Positions 25,762-35,801 of a stretch of DNA of 64,000 bases are shown here, piece by piece. A program made the position numbers and the translations under genes. A model generated the notes under the pieces. It was not told the origin of the DNA, ran no database searches, and was given only the letters and a program-made list of their open reading frames with translations. Position 1 is the stretch's first letter, and each line of letters opens with the position of its first letter. Source of the DNA: Cerasibacillus quisquiliarum (GTDB taxonomy: Bacteria; Bacillota; Bacilli; Bacillales; Amphibacillaceae); assembly GCF_014202495.1 (NCBI RefSeq), contig NZ_JACHHA010000001.1, positions 167,908 through 231,907 of the forward strand. Reading direction: 5' to 3'.

Positions 25762-26250
25762 ATGATGCCGCAGCGTTTCGAGAACAATAAGTTTTTACGG
25801 GTATTTTTACCCATCTATTTAATCGTCATGGTTTTATTATATAGTTTATATCTGTTCTTAGAAAAATATCGTTTAGAACAAGCTAAGGAACGTCTATTGC
25901 AAGGGAATTTAAAAGAGCAAGATATGATTTTAATGGATCAATTAGGAAAATGGCCGATGTATGTGGAAGGGGCATTTTTCTTCATATTTATTGTGACAGC
26001 TGTCTATTTAATGATAAAGTACCGGAAAAATCGTCGACATGTGACCTTCTTTTTAGTTGTAAATGGATTTTTATTTGGAAGTATTTATTTACTTAGCTTT
26101 GGCCTTTCTCGCGTTTTAGCCATAACTGTTGGCAATGTGTACCAACCAATCATTGTACCTACACAGTTTCTTATATTTCTATTCATTTATACTTTGTTAT
26201 TGAGGAGAAGGGAGCGTCAAGATCGGTTTGTGCGGCAATTTGATCATTGA
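25762..26250 (+). CDS. Small membrane protein of unknown function
   Basis: About 162 residues with four predicted membrane segments (near residues 15-33, 70-86, 98-115 and 130-148). A charged loop of about 35 residues (EKYRLEQAKERLLQGNLKEQD) follows the first segment. It ends in a basic tail. GAAGGGG upstream favours ATG 25762; the GTG at 25735 has no such site. I recognise no family. It is monocistronic, divergent from the nucleoside operon and closed by a terminator. Confidence 0.65.
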   Translation: MMPQRFENNKFLRVFLPIYLIVMVLLYSLYLFLEKYRLEQAKERLLQGNLKEQDMILMDQLGKWPMYVEGAFFFIFIVTAVYLMIKYRKNRRHVTFFLVVNGFLFGSIYLLSFGLSRVLAITVGNVYQPIIVPTQFLIFLFIYTLLLRRRERQDRFVRQFDH

Positions 26251-26324
26251 ATAGAAAAAATTTAATATGTTGAGTGAAGTTGAAGCGCAAACAATCACCT
26301 AAAAGTAATCCAAGCCATAAAATA

Positions 26325-26354
26325 AGCGGAGAAAATCATCTTTCTCCGCTTTTG
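26325..26354. terminator. Terminator between convergent genes
   Basis: AGCGGAGAAA (26325-26334) pairs with TTTCTCCGCT (26341-26350) and TTT follows. Confidence 0.8.
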
Positions 26355-26374
26355 TTGATATGTTTACAGTAGGA

Positions 26375-27580
26375 TTAATTTAGCGTATTGCTAATAAATA
26401 GCTCTTTGTTTTTACGGACGATCAAGCTAACTAGGATAAGTAAGAATCCCGAAATCAAGAACACAACTCGTATTCCTATGACATCTGCTATGACTCCCAT
26501 CGCGAGTGAGCTAACACCAAAAATGCCCGTTGCTATCGCGCTCAGTGATGTGTATACTGTTGCCAATTTTTCTTTTGCTACACTCGTTTGAATTACCGTT
26601 TGTTGGGGGATGCTTTTTATTTGCCCGAAAAACCCAACGCAAAGTGATAGGAAGAGCGCCATAATTGGAAAGCTATTCACACTAAATATAATGGTAACGC
26701 CAGCACTTGCTAGAGATCCGATGAAAATATATAAGCTTAATTTGTTTTCAATTAAATAGGCGTATCGGATGCAATATATACTTCCAATAATTAAGCCAAC
26801 AAAGAATGCCCCATTGATAAAGCCCCACCATGTTTCATCAACATGAAGTGCATCGCTTACAAAGACGTATAAAATCGCTGCAATCCACACTGTTCCCGCA
26901 ATCGTTTCTAATAGTTCAATCCAGACAATTTTTTTCAATACAGGTACTTCTGATAATGTTTTCCAACCGGCTTTTATTTGCTCGGCTGCCTTTGTTGTTT
27001 CTGTTGATTCGTGTGTCACATTTTCGAGTAAGCATAGAATGATACTTGAGATGAAAAATAATCCACCTACAATCCAAATGAGTTGCTGTTGGTTTATGAT
27101 GATTAAAAATAAACTTCCGACAAACCACATAATCGTTTGGATGATTTGAGCAATTGTGTCGGCGAGTCCATTGGCTTTTAGTAATTGCTCTCGTTTCACA
27201 TAATGTGGTATGAGAGTATTTCCTACTGGATTGGCGCAACCATCGAGAAAGGCGATCAGTCCGATGACGATAAACACGAGATAGTAATTCTCAGCTGTAA
27301 TATGAGTAAAGACGCCACCAAGTATGATCAGTAGGATTGTTTTTCCTACCTGTGAACTAGCTAATAGCCACTTCAAGTTGACTTTTCCAATTAAAATTGG
27401 TGTCAAAAGGCTCGATATGAACATCGCTGTCGTAATTGTAAATGGAACAAACGATGCAACAGTTGCTGAATCAGTTAGGATGAAGATCGTGCTTATGATG
27501 CTCACCATATAAAGGACATCACCAATATCAGCAAATGATAGTCCAAACAACAATAAAGAAAAATTTCTATTCAGTTTCAT
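26375..27580 (-). CDS. MFS transporter
   Basis: A 401-residue protein with 12 predicted membrane segments. The start LLLFGLSFADIGDVLYMVSI, the internal GLIAFLDGCANPVGNTLIPHYV between segments 4 and 5, and the REQLLKANGLADTIAQI loop recall the MefA/YjbB-like drug-efflux group of the major facilitator superfamily. Substrate is unknown. GGGGGA precedes ATG 27580. No co-transcribed neighbour. Confidence 0.8.
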   Translation of the reverse strand: MKLNRNFSLLLFGLSFADIGDVLYMVSIISTIFILTDSATVASFVPFTITTAMFISSLLTPILIGKVNLKWLLASSQVGKTILLIILGGVFTHITAENYYLVFIVIGLIAFLDGCANPVGNTLIPHYVKREQLLKANGLADTIAQIIQTIMWFVGSLFLIIINQQQLIWIVGGLFFISSIILCLLENVTHESTETTKAAEQIKAGWKTLSEVPVLKKIVWIELLETIAGTVWIAAILYVFVSDALHVDETWWGFINGAFFVGLIIGSIYCIRYAYLIENKLSLYIFIGSLASAGVTIIFSVNSFPIMALFLSLCVGFFGQIKSIPQQTVIQTSVAKEKLATVYTSLSAIATGIFGVSSLAMGVIADVIGIRVVFLISGFLLILVSLIVRKNKELFISNTLN

Positions 27581-27841
27581 TTATTTTCCCCCAATTTTAT
27601 GTCAATTGTTTTTAAAAATGGGGGAAAATCAGATTGGACGAATCATTTGATGACTCCTTTCTATATTAGAGGATAAATCTGGGGGAGTGGACGTATCTAT
27701 TTTATATATAATAAAAATATATTTATTTTAATCATACATTATCATATAATTTAGAAAAAAGATATTGGAATTGACATGTAGTTTAAAGTTATCCATAAAA
27801 ATTGTCACTTGATTTTAGTTGGCAAACTAGGGGGATACGTG

Positions 27842-28941
27842 ATGCAAAAAGGATTTTGGCCATTTATATGGATTAGTTTTATTTTTATATTACTGATTTC
27901 GCCATTTTTTATGTTAGGTTGGATGCTAAATGATGTTTCAGATTCAATTGAAGACATAGGAAAAAAATTAGTCATGGTCATGAAGACAGTGAAATTATCG
28001 CATATGTAAAGGATACACATGATCTCAAAGTGGAAGTTATTCATAGTGCTGAAAAAAGTGGAAAAGGATTTCAAAGCGCGGTAGTGAGAACGTTAGATAA
28101 TGAAAAATTAGAATTTCAAGTTCATGTAAATTTTTTGGGGAAGATTTCTGGTGATACATATAACGATGTAAAAAAACGTTACAAATTAGATCGCCAATTT
28201 GCTAACTCGGAGATATTTCGTAAATTAAGTCAAATTGGTTTTCATGGTATGACCTTTAAAAAGACTTCATATGAGTCAGATTTTTATATGGAATTTCCCC
28301 CGATAAGGGAATTAGCTGACATTGAAACGTTTGAGTTGCTTTATGAGGCAGTACCATTGTTAAAAGAGTTAAATGCAGAGATTTCTAAACAGGAGTATGA
28401 ATTGGAAAAAGTTGTTGTCGGTTATGTGACTTTAGATATTGATAGCGATTATAAATCTGCTGAGGATTTAGGAAATAAATTAGCGGCCAATAATATCGAT
28501 GCGTTTACTCATCAATTTTATGAAGATGATTTAGAAAAATGGCTAAGTCTCGAGCCTATTTTTAAAAAATATAAATTTGAATTTATAGAGGATAGACCGA
28601 ATTTTAAATGTTACGAGATGCAGACTTATACAGAGTGCCATGCTTACTCTTTTTCATTAGAATATAAACCAGAAACGAATGAAGGGTTTCTCTACGATTC
28701 TAACGAAGATCGTGAAGCGTTGTTTAGTGTTATTAAAGAAGTTCAAAAATTAGATATACCAATTGGAAGCATTAAATTATCGTATGTTGAAATGCCAGAG
28801 GACCCAGAAAACCAAATATATTCTAGAAAAGAATTAAAAGAGATGAAGGAGGTGGTAGGGGGCGCAAGATATTCAGTTTGGATAAATGATATTCAAAATA
28901 TCAAAAAGACAGATGATATTTATTTTGAGAAAAATAAATGA
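27842..28941 (+). pseudogene. Membrane-anchored protein of unknown function, frameshifted at an A7 tract
   Basis: ATG 27842 (AGGGGG upstream) opens a frame with one membrane segment (FIWISFIFILLISPFFMLGW) followed by NDVSDSIEDIGKK. At the run of seven A at 27961-27967 the frame goes wrong and stops at about 28009. With one more A the reading passes into ISHGHEDSEIIAYVKDTHDL and continues unbroken to 28941, giving about 366 residues. The second part alone has only an internal GTG at 28030. The soluble part has mixed alpha/beta composition and no motif that I recognise. A slip in a homopolymer could be a sequencing error, a real mutation or phase variation. Confidence 0.7.
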
Positions 28942-28968
28942 TTGCATATCGTGTGATTCGATTTAAGC

Positions 28969-29223
28969 AAAATCGCGGATTGCGAGTCAGGCTAAAACGC
29001 GCGACCCGAGGCTGAAATCGCTCGATCCCAGGCTGAAATCGCGCGACCTCGGGCTAAAATCGCGCGACCTCGAGCCAAAATCGCGCGGTCCCGGGCTAGA
29101 ATCGCGCGGTCCTGGGTCAGAATCGCGCGACCCTGGGCTAAAATCGCGCAACCCCGCGTCAAAATCGCGCGACCCTGGGCTAAAATCGCGCGACCTCGGG
29201 CCAAAATCGCGCAATCTCGGACT
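28969..29223 (+). repeat. 21-bp GC-rich tandem repeat array 3 (about 12 units)
   Basis: About twelve units, most at exact 21-base spacing from 29013 on. The core is AAATCGCGCGACC.CGGGCT; the first two units are degenerate in length. Variation is concentrated at the GA/GG/AA dinucleotide after CGCGC and the C/T inside CCC.GGG. The array lies between convergent genes and keeps the same orientation as the other three. Confidence 0.93.
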
Positions 29224-29276
29224 ATCTTCTATATCTAAGTTTCCAATCCTAGTTGAAGGGAGTTAATCTATTCATC

Positions 29277-29924
29277 TCAATGTTCAATCATTCGTGAGCG
29301 CTTCAAGATGGGTTGTATCTCTAATAAAATGATTGTAATTAAAAATAAGCTCAATAAATATCCACCGATAACATCACTTGGAAAATGCACGCCTAAGTAA
29401 ATTCTACTCATGCCAACAAATAAAATAAGAAGACTGCTTGCAATAAGCGTTAAAACTTGACCACGGCGTGAGTGTATGTACTTTAATAAAATAAGAGTCA
29501 TCATGCCGTAAGCAGCAAATGCCCCCATTGAATGTCCGCTTGGGAAACTGTAACCCGTCGCTTCGGCTAGCCGATAGAAGCTAGGGCGTTCACGTTGTAT
29601 GGCGAATTTTAATATTTGATTGACAATGGCTGTGCTTATTATAGTTACGAATAATAGGATAATTTGACTCGTATGCTTCCCTTTCACATATAAAAGAACT
29701 GCTACTATTAACGAAACGATAACAATTGTTTGATACGATCCAATGAAAGAAAAAATAGTCATAATGCTCGTCAAAACGGGAGATTCCCATCCTTGTATAA
29801 CCCCAATGATGAAAAAGTCAAATGTATTTAACCTGTCTATATACACAAAAATGCCTATAACAAGGAATCCTAGTAAAGAGAGATAACTTATTGTAGTGAG
29901 ACTTTGCTTTTGTTTACGTTCCAT
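29277..29924 (-). CDS. Phosphatase PAP2 family membrane protein
   Basis: About 215 residues with six membrane segments. The three acid-phosphatase motifs are visible: KFAIQRERPSF (KxxxxxxRP), FPSGHSMGAF (PSGH) and SRIYLGVHFPSDVIGG (SRxxxxxHxxxD). Such enzymes dephosphorylate lipid phosphates, for example undecaprenyl pyrophosphate or phosphatidylglycerol phosphate, at the membrane surface. ATG 29924 follows AGGTGG; the frame extends upstream to 29999 without a ribosome binding site. Substrate not determined. Confidence 0.88.
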   Translation of the reverse strand: MERKQKQSLTTISYLSLLGFLVIGIFVYIDRLNTFDFFIIGVIQGWESPVLTSIMTIFSFIGSYQTIVIVSLIVAVLLYVKGKHTSQIILLFVTIISTAIVNQILKFAIQRERPSFYRLAEATGYSFPSGHSMGAFAAYGMMTLILLKYIHSRRGQVLTLIASSLLILFVGMSRIYLGVHFPSDVIGGYLLSLFLITIILLEIQPILKRSRMIEH

Positions 29925-30147
29925 TATTCGTCCACCTACTTCGACTATAAAATAAAATACTAATGGTTTATTATATAATGATACCCTAGACATTATCAAA
30001 CAATGCCATTTCTATTTTAAAGTCTCCCCCTCTTTATATGTCTGTTAATCTTGTTATTCTAGTTACAAGTTGCAAATAAGATAGCAATTGATATATATTT
30101 AAAGTTGGTCAATTCTTCAAAATACTTAGCGGGAGGATTTGATATAA

Positions 30148-31509
30148 ATGCCTATTCAAATTCTATTTCTCGTTGCTATTATAGGTTTCATAGCTGTTTT
30201 TTTTGTGTTATTTAAGCGACCTATTTATGAAGTGATGGCCTTAGCATTTATATTTATCATTATCATTTCAGACTCATATGATATCTTTTTTGATGCCCTA
30301 TTATATCCAGCAACGAGTCATTTATTTTATGCTATTTTTGCCTTTATGATTGTCGCGATTATTTTTGAAGAAACTAAAGTCGTACATTCGATTATTGATA
30401 TACTACTTGCTGTTGTCGGACGCTTTAGAGGTGGGGCAGGATATGTTGCATTGCTATCGAGTACATTTATGGCTTCTTTATCAGGAACGGGACCAGGTAA
30501 TGTTGCTGTGACAGGTGTGTTTACAATTCCAATGATGAAGAAGTCAAATTTTCCAAGAGCGTTAGCAGCGACAACTGAAATGTCTGCAAGTATGCTCGGT
30601 AATATTATTCCGCCGGCAGGAGTTATTTTACTCGCTTATGGTGTGTACGATGAGTTGTTTGCAAATACAGTATCAATTAGTCAATGGATGGTTATTGCTT
30701 ATGGAATTGGGATGTGGTTCTTTCTACAACGTTGGTTGACATTATACGTATTATGTCGTGTTTATAAAGTTGAACCAGTTCAAGAAGAGTTACCATCATT
30801 TAAAGAAAGCTTTAAAAAAGGTTGGCGTGCATTGTTATTGCCATTACTTATTTTCTTACCTTTATTAATCGATGCACAATTTAAAGACGTCATTCTAGCT
30901 CGTATAGGAGAAGCAGGTCAGGAGGCTTTTTCTAATGCTGTTTTAATGTTTACACCAGCGCTGGCAGCGTCTTACGCTTTGTGGATTCATCGCCATCATC
31001 TTGAAGGTGGGAAGCTTTCATTAAAAAGTATCTACCCATTAATAAAAAAATCTATTAAACAAGTCGTACCAATCGGCGTAACCATATATATGGCTTATGC
31101 AATTAGTCAAGTATTTATTCATTTAGATATGGAAGATGCTGTAAAAGATTGGTTCATGTCATTTGATTTATCATTAATGACTTTTATTCTGATTGTACCT
31201 ATTTTCTTCGCAGTTCTCGGCATGGTGTTACCAGGTTCAGCACAAATTGCCATTTTAGGTACATCTCTATTAGTTGTCTTTGATGCGCTTGGTGGGAATC
31301 CACTATTATTTGCGACGCTACTTCCAGCTATGACCGGTGCATTAGAGGGCATGACACCACCTTTAGCATTAGGGTTATTTGTTGCAATGGGAATTGCCCA
31401 ATCTGGTTTTAAAGAAACGGTTAAGTTAGCATCGATATGGGTTATCACTCATCTGTTATTGGTAATGCTTTTATTACTCGGTATTTTGCCAATTTTAGGC
31501 ATATCGTAA
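30148..31509 (+). CDS. TRAP-type permease, DctM-like large membrane subunit
   Basis: A 453-residue protein with at least 11 membrane segments. GRFRGGAGYVALLSSTFMASLSGTGPGNVAVTG and EMSASMLGNIIPPAGVILLAYG carry the small-residue-rich motifs of DctM/ion-transporter superfamily members, and a matching LPAMTGALEGMTPPLALGLFVAMG occurs in the second half. GGGAGG precedes the ATG. No periplasmic-type binding protein gene is nearby, which is unusual for a TRAP system. The small membrane protein that follows by 15 bases may be its partner. Confidence 0.75.
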   Translation: MPIQILFLVAIIGFIAVFFVLFKRPIYEVMALAFIFIIIISDSYDIFFDALLYPATSHLFYAIFAFMIVAIIFEETKVVHSIIDILLAVVGRFRGGAGYVALLSSTFMASLSGTGPGNVAVTGVFTIPMMKKSNFPRALAATTEMSASMLGNIIPPAGVILLAYGVYDELFANTVSISQWMVIAYGIGMWFFLQRWLTLYVLCRVYKVEPVQEELPSFKESFKKGWRALLLPLLIFLPLLIDAQFKDVILARIGEAGQEAFSNAVLMFTPALAASYALWIHRHHLEGGKLSLKSIYPLIKKSIKQVVPIGVTIYMAYAISQVFIHLDMEDAVKDWFMSFDLSLMTFILIVPIFFAVLGMVLPGSAQIAILGTSLLVVFDALGGNPLLFATLLPAMTGALEGMTPPLALGLFVAMGIAQSGFKETVKLASIWVITHLLLVMLLLLGILPILGIS

Positions 31510-31524
31510 ATAGGAGAGATTAAG

Positions 31525-31776
31525 ATGAAGAAAATAGCTAATTGGACTCATCATTTGTACTCATTGATTGCTTTTATTGCGCTTAGCGTTGGTGCTATTG
31601 TTGCTTTATTATTTATTGTTTCTTTAATCATCGGAGGTAATATAGGAGAAGGACTCGCTGTCCGTGCTGGTAAGCTAATGAATCAAGCAATTTATTTAGC
31701 GGCTATGGCAATGTTTTTTGGATTGATCCACATTTATACGGCAAAGCGACATACGTTAACACTTAAAGATGAATAA
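31525..31776 (+). CDS. Small two-helix membrane protein, possible partner of the TRAP-like permease
   Basis: 83 residues with two hydrophobic segments (LIAFIALSVGAIVALLFIVS and AIYLAAMAMFFGLIHIY) and a polar linker. AGGAGAG precedes the ATG, 15 bases after the large permease gene, and a terminator follows, so the two form an operon. It could stand in for a DctQ small subunit, although DctQ normally has four helices. I do not recognise its family. Confidence 0.65.
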   Translation: MKKIANWTHHLYSLIAFIALSVGAIVALLFIVSLIIGGNIGEGLAVRAGKLMNQAIYLAAMAMFFGLIHIYTAKRHTLTLKDE

Positions 31777-31809
31777 GACTAGGATTCTGGAGTTTTTTAT
31801 TAGAACTGA

Positions 31810-31844
31810 AAAACCCTCATTGAATGAAATCGATGAGGGTTTTG
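31810..31844 (+). terminator. Terminator after the TRAP-like operon
   Basis: AAAACCCTCAT pairs with ATGAGGGTTTT around a 12-base loop. Confidence 0.85.
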
Positions 31845-32042
31845 TAATGACATTGATGAGAAAATCTTTATTCATAAAGAGAAAATGACCTTAACAATTT
31901 TCACAAAACCTTTACAAATCGTTAGTTATTTTTACAAATCTCTAACAAAATACGTACAACCTTGTTAAAACCCTGATTTCTATTAAAAATATGGATATGA
32001 TAGTAGTGGTATCATTAAACATTGTTTAAAGGATGAAAACAA

Positions 32043-33029
32043 ATGAAGCGTTATGCATATTTTGATAATGCGAAACTGCTATTAATTTTCCTTGTCGTAT
32101 TTGGCCATATGATTCAACCATTTACTAACGATGTATCAGGTGTTAATACCATTTATACATGGATTTATACGTTCCATATGCCAGCGTTTATCTTTTTAGC
32201 TGGTTTTTTTGCGAAAGGATCAGGGAATAAGGCGTATATATTAAAGTTAGCCAAAAAATTATTAATTCCTTATATTATTTTTCAAGTCATTTATACGGGA
32301 TATTATTTTTTAATTGGAAAAGATGATTGGTTAGTGGACAGCATCTTTTATCCACATTGGTCATTATGGTTTTTGTTTAGTTTGTTTTGTTGGCATATGT
32401 TATTAATTTTCTTTAAAAAGCTACCACCAATTGTTGGTATTCTGTTAGCAGTTCAAATCGGCTTGTTAGTCGGTTATTTCGGGCATATTGGACATTCATT
32501 CAGTCTTTCTCGGACATTTGTATTTTTCCCTTATTTTCTACTCGGCTATTGGATAACGGTTAAGCAGTTGAGTTGGGTAAAACATAAAGCGGTAAAAATT
32601 TTCTCGCTTGTTTTTGTAATTGGAGTAGCGATTGCGATTCACTATGCACCTGATATTAATGCGGGTTGGTTGCTAGCTTCTAAATCTTATAGTGATTTAG
32701 GATTACCTGAATATGGTGGATTTGCTCGTTTCTTTATTTACCTGACATCAACTTTAATGGTGGTTAGTGTATTAGCCTGGATTCCACGTCGTCAATTTAA
32801 ATTTACACTGCTTGGGGGGCGGACACTTTACGTCTATTTATTGCACGGGTTTATCATTCAGTATGCCCGCCAAGCTGATTTATTTAAAGTCGACCATATT
32901 GTTGATCTCTTCGGTTTAGCAGCTTTATCTATTGCGATTGTGTTTATTTTATCAAGCAGACCTGTGCAAGGTATTTCACAACCTCTTATCGAAGGGCGAA
33001 TGTCGATTTTAAGGAAATATGTTTATTAG
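32043..33029 (+). CDS. Acyltransferase 3 family membrane protein
   Basis: A 328-residue protein with about ten membrane segments. The start YAYFDNAKLLLIFLVVFGHMI carries the conserved Asp and His of acyltransferase 3, and WIYTFHMPAFIFLAGFF is the next conserved strand. HWSLWFLFSLFCWHMLLIF and LGGRTLYVYLLHGFI are also family features. Such proteins (the OafA/fucose 4-O-acetylase group) transfer acetyl groups to sugars, often on the cell envelope. AAAGGATG precedes ATG 32043. No glycan gene cluster is adjacent, so the acceptor is unknown. Confidence 0.85.
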   Translation: MKRYAYFDNAKLLLIFLVVFGHMIQPFTNDVSGVNTIYTWIYTFHMPAFIFLAGFFAKGSGNKAYILKLAKKLLIPYIIFQVIYTGYYFLIGKDDWLVDSIFYPHWSLWFLFSLFCWHMLLIFFKKLPPIVGILLAVQIGLLVGYFGHIGHSFSLSRTFVFFPYFLLGYWITVKQLSWVKHKAVKIFSLVFVIGVAIAIHYAPDINAGWLLASKSYSDLGLPEYGGFARFFIYLTSTLMVVSVLAWIPRRQFKFTLLGGRTLYVYLLHGFIIQYARQADLFKVDHIVDLFGLAALSIAIVFILSSRPVQGISQPLIEGRMSILRKYVY

Positions 33030-33059
33030 TCTAATAATCGCTTGTCACGTGGTTGCTTA

Positions 33060-33096
33060 AGCAAAGAATGGTGCATTCCATTCTTTGCTTTTTTTT
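33060..33096. terminator. Terminator between convergent genes
   Basis: AGCAAAGAATGG pairs with CCATTCTTTGCT around TGCATT, then eight T. Confidence 0.88.
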
Positions 33097-33107
33097 ACTT
33101 CAAATGA

Positions 33108-33563
33108 TTAACTAAACACATACATATACAACCCTATCGCGAAAATAACGAGAGAAATGCTCATAAAGGCGATGCCAAAGACTGAAAAAAGTGTTCCACG
33201 ATAAATAAATGTATCGATCATCGCTTGGTTCGGGTTCTCCGGATTATATAAGAGGTTTACCTCTTCACCTGGATAAAGTGGATGACTATTAGAAGTAATA
33301 TTTGATGTGTATTGATACGCTTTTCCATTCACATTGTATTGAACCGTCGGCTTTTCGTCAGGGGTATCGGTTTCCTTAAATGATTCTCCGCGGACGATTT
33401 TTCCTAAGTTGATGACGTATGATCTTTCCTTTTTCACAATGATGCCAGTTGTTTGATGCCAAAACCTGGCTTTTCTTTTTCTAACCCAACCGATTAGGAA
33501 AAATATGATACCGAAAAGAAGAAAAAGGCCTGATAGGAATGCAGAAGGTATAATGGCTTCCAT
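33108..33563 (-). CDS. DUF3592 domain membrane protein
   Basis: 151 residues. One membrane segment at each end (near residues 8-26 and 125-147) encloses a small beta domain with PTVQYNVNGKAYQYTSN and YPGEEVNLLYNPENPNQAMID. This is the arrangement of the DUF3592 family. Function is unknown in general. GAGGTGAT precedes the ATG. It is monocistronic and convergent with the acyltransferase gene. Confidence 0.8.
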   Translation of the reverse strand: MEAIIPSAFLSGLFLLFGIIFFLIGWVRKRKARFWHQTTGIIVKKERSYVINLGKIVRGESFKETDTPDEKPTVQYNVNGKAYQYTSNITSNSHPLYPGEEVNLLYNPENPNQAMIDTFIYRGTLFSVFGIAFMSISLVIFAIGLYMYVFS

Positions 33564-33856
33564 TTTATATCACCTCAAATGTTATAATCATCACAAACAT
33601 CCATTTTGACTCTAAGTGATGCCAGATTATTCATTGTCCCCACTTAGAGTCATAGATATATTGGCAACTGATATTCGGGAAAATATTTCTATAAAATATT
33701 GCCCCGAAGCCTGCTCTGAACTTAAATAGCTTATCTTTGAAACTTCTGAACGATTTAATCGTATGATTAATATAATGTTTTCTGAAAGATATGACAAACT
33801 TTATGCAGATTATGTTAAAATAAGCCTTCATTATTATAAAAGAGGGAGCGAATGGT

Positions 33857-34906
33857 GTGAAGCAGTTTTTCAAAAATGTTGGGGTACTGCTTTTGGCAAT
33901 TGTTGGAATTATTTGTATAGGTATCGGGGTGGAAAAATATCGGGTCTATAGTGAAGCAGCGAAAATAGATTGGAAGGTCGATGATGAGGCCTATTTGAAA
34001 AATATATTTGAAGAAGTATATTTGCAACATGAAAATCGTTCCATCATTGATGGTGAAGTGATCGTTATGAAGGAAACTGAATTAACGAATGAACCGAAAT
34101 CATTTAGTACGTTTAGAAAAGATTTATGGTTAAAGAACATGTCGATGAAAAAAAGGGGCGACATCTGGACAAGAATAATGTTTGACGAGGTTTATTATAA
34201 AGAAATTGACTTAGAGACGTATGGTCTACCTGAAATTTTATTACAATCGGACGAAATTATAATCGCGAAAGAGGACGATGTTTATCCGATTAGCCTGCCA
34301 TCTGATCAATGGTACATCACTCATTTTAATAATGAATCGCTTATATTACGATCATATGAGGGAGTAGGGAACGATTATTTTGTATTGTTTGCTGATGAAA
34401 TGGCAGCTATTCCATTATCAGCGAAGAATCTGGAGGATAAAGGCAGAGTTGCTCCTTTTGAAAAGTTATTGATGGCTAATCCGATGATGCAACAAGATGA
34501 TTCCCGCTTTTTATTATTTGATAATGAGACAGTTTGGGACCGGGAAACAGTCGCGTTCTATAAAATTGAAGACCATGATCTATTGAGTTTGGATGGCCAG
34601 AGCGTTTTATTAAATTATGAGAATAACATGAATGGGGTTTATTATCTACAAACAATCGAGCAATATATTGAGAAAGCCAATGAAAAAAAAGTTATAAAAA
34701 TCCCCGAGAAAGCAGTTATTAAAAAGTCCACATTACCAGCAGCTGGTCTAGGGCGTATTGATGTTTTATCCTTTACAAGTGAACGGATTGTTTTCTATTC
34801 AAATATGCCTAGTTTTATCGTTGGAACGGCTGGAGTTGTTAAATTTAGTGTTGACTTAACAAAGGAGGAACCTCATTTTTCAATTATATTTGTAGAAGAA
34901 ACGTAA
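33857..34906 (+). CDS. Membrane-anchored protein of unknown function (349 residues)
   Basis: The GTG start has GAGGGAG about ten bases upstream. One N-terminal membrane segment (LLLAIVGIICIGIGV) is followed by about 320 soluble residues of mixed alpha/beta type that should face outward. I see no known motif. A lipoprotein gene follows about 110 bases later, on the same strand with its own ribosome binding site. The two, and perhaps the ABC operon further downstream, may work at the cell surface together, but nothing in the sequence proves it. Confidence 0.65.
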   Translation: MKQFFKNVGVLLLAIVGIICIGIGVEKYRVYSEAAKIDWKVDDEAYLKNIFEEVYLQHENRSIIDGEVIVMKETELTNEPKSFSTFRKDLWLKNMSMKKRGDIWTRIMFDEVYYKEIDLETYGLPEILLQSDEIIIAKEDDVYPISLPSDQWYITHFNNESLILRSYEGVGNDYFVLFADEMAAIPLSAKNLEDKGRVAPFEKLLMANPMMQQDDSRFLLFDNETVWDRETVAFYKIEDHDLLSLDGQSVLLNYENNMNGVYYLQTIEQYIEKANEKKVIKIPEKAVIKKSTLPAAGLGRIDVLSFTSERIVFYSNMPSFIVGTAGVVKFSVDLTKEEPHFSIIFVEET

Positions 34907-35016
34907 TGTTGACATGAATGTATTTCATCGAACATAAGATAAGGATTGGTGGTTTAAAAGATTGGATGTGGGTGCTAATGATTGGCTTTGTTAAAATAAA
35001 AAGGAGTGAAGTTCTT

Positions 35017-35559
35017 TTGAAAAACATGTTACCGAAAAGGTTGTGGATGGTTTTAGCATTGATATTGTTTCTGACAGCATGTGGATCAGGGGTTATGAAA
35101 AAGGAAATAAAAGTAGAGGAGAAGGTAACCGATGAAGAGTTTGGTATGATCGCATACTCATCGATATCGGAAGAAGAAGTATTTAATGAATATTTTGATG
35201 ATATTAACATTGAAATCACGTACGTTTCATTATCGCATGGTGAAGAAAACGACCAAGGTTCCGTTGCAATGAGCTTTAATATAACAAATCAATCGAGAGA
35301 GGATATAAAGTATCGTGTTCAAGATATTAAGTTGTCGACGGATACATTAGATAAAGTTGAAGTAAAAGATTACGGCGTATTGAATATGGAAGATGGTGAA
35401 TTTGTATTGGAAGAACTTGAGCTTAAAGCAGATGAAACGAGAGAGTTTATGATGTCTTGGCTGATTGATGAAAAAGCATTGGAATTAGAATGGGTGATGT
35501 TTCATCTAGCTGATATAGATGGTGAAGAAGTGGCAGAAGTGAAATATATCTTTGATTAG
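35017..35559 (+). CDS. Lipoprotein of unknown function
   Basis: About 180 residues. A basic start, hydrophobic core and the lipobox LTAC (LILFLTACGSG) show a lipid-anchored protein. The mature part contains alternating strands such as VAMSFNITNQSREDIKYRV and ELKADETREFMMSW, which suggest an Ig-like beta sandwich. TTG 35017 is chosen because AAGGAG lies ten bases upstream; ATG 35026 is an alternative. The earlier ATG at 34918 would bury the signal peptide. Family not recognised. Confidence 0.7.
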   Translation: MKNMLPKRLWMVLALILFLTACGSGVMKKEIKVEEKVTDEEFGMIAYSSISEEEVFNEYFDDINIEITYVSLSHGEENDQGSVAMSFNITNQSREDIKYRVQDIKLSTDTLDKVEVKDYGVLNMEDGEFVLEELELKADETREFMMSWLIDEKALELEWVMFHLADIDGEEVAEVKYIFD

Positions 35560-35801
35560 GCGATGGAATTTACTGAATATAATTACTTTAACTACGTGAG
35601 AACCTTTTTAATCATTTCATGCATAGGATAGTTACATAGAAAATCGTTGAAACATAAGTCATGGTTAATTATTGCTAGGCAAAAATTTGCTAATCATAAC
35701 AAATTTTAACAATATTTGACATCATTCATATTTAATGATAAAAATAATTAGAAGTTTAATAGTTAAGAGTAAATTTTTAAGCAAAGGAGTTTTTACACAA
35801 T

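Noticed and set aside
28987..29214. Two minus-strand frames over array 3
   Set aside because: Same repeat artefact, in two frames at once, between convergent genes.
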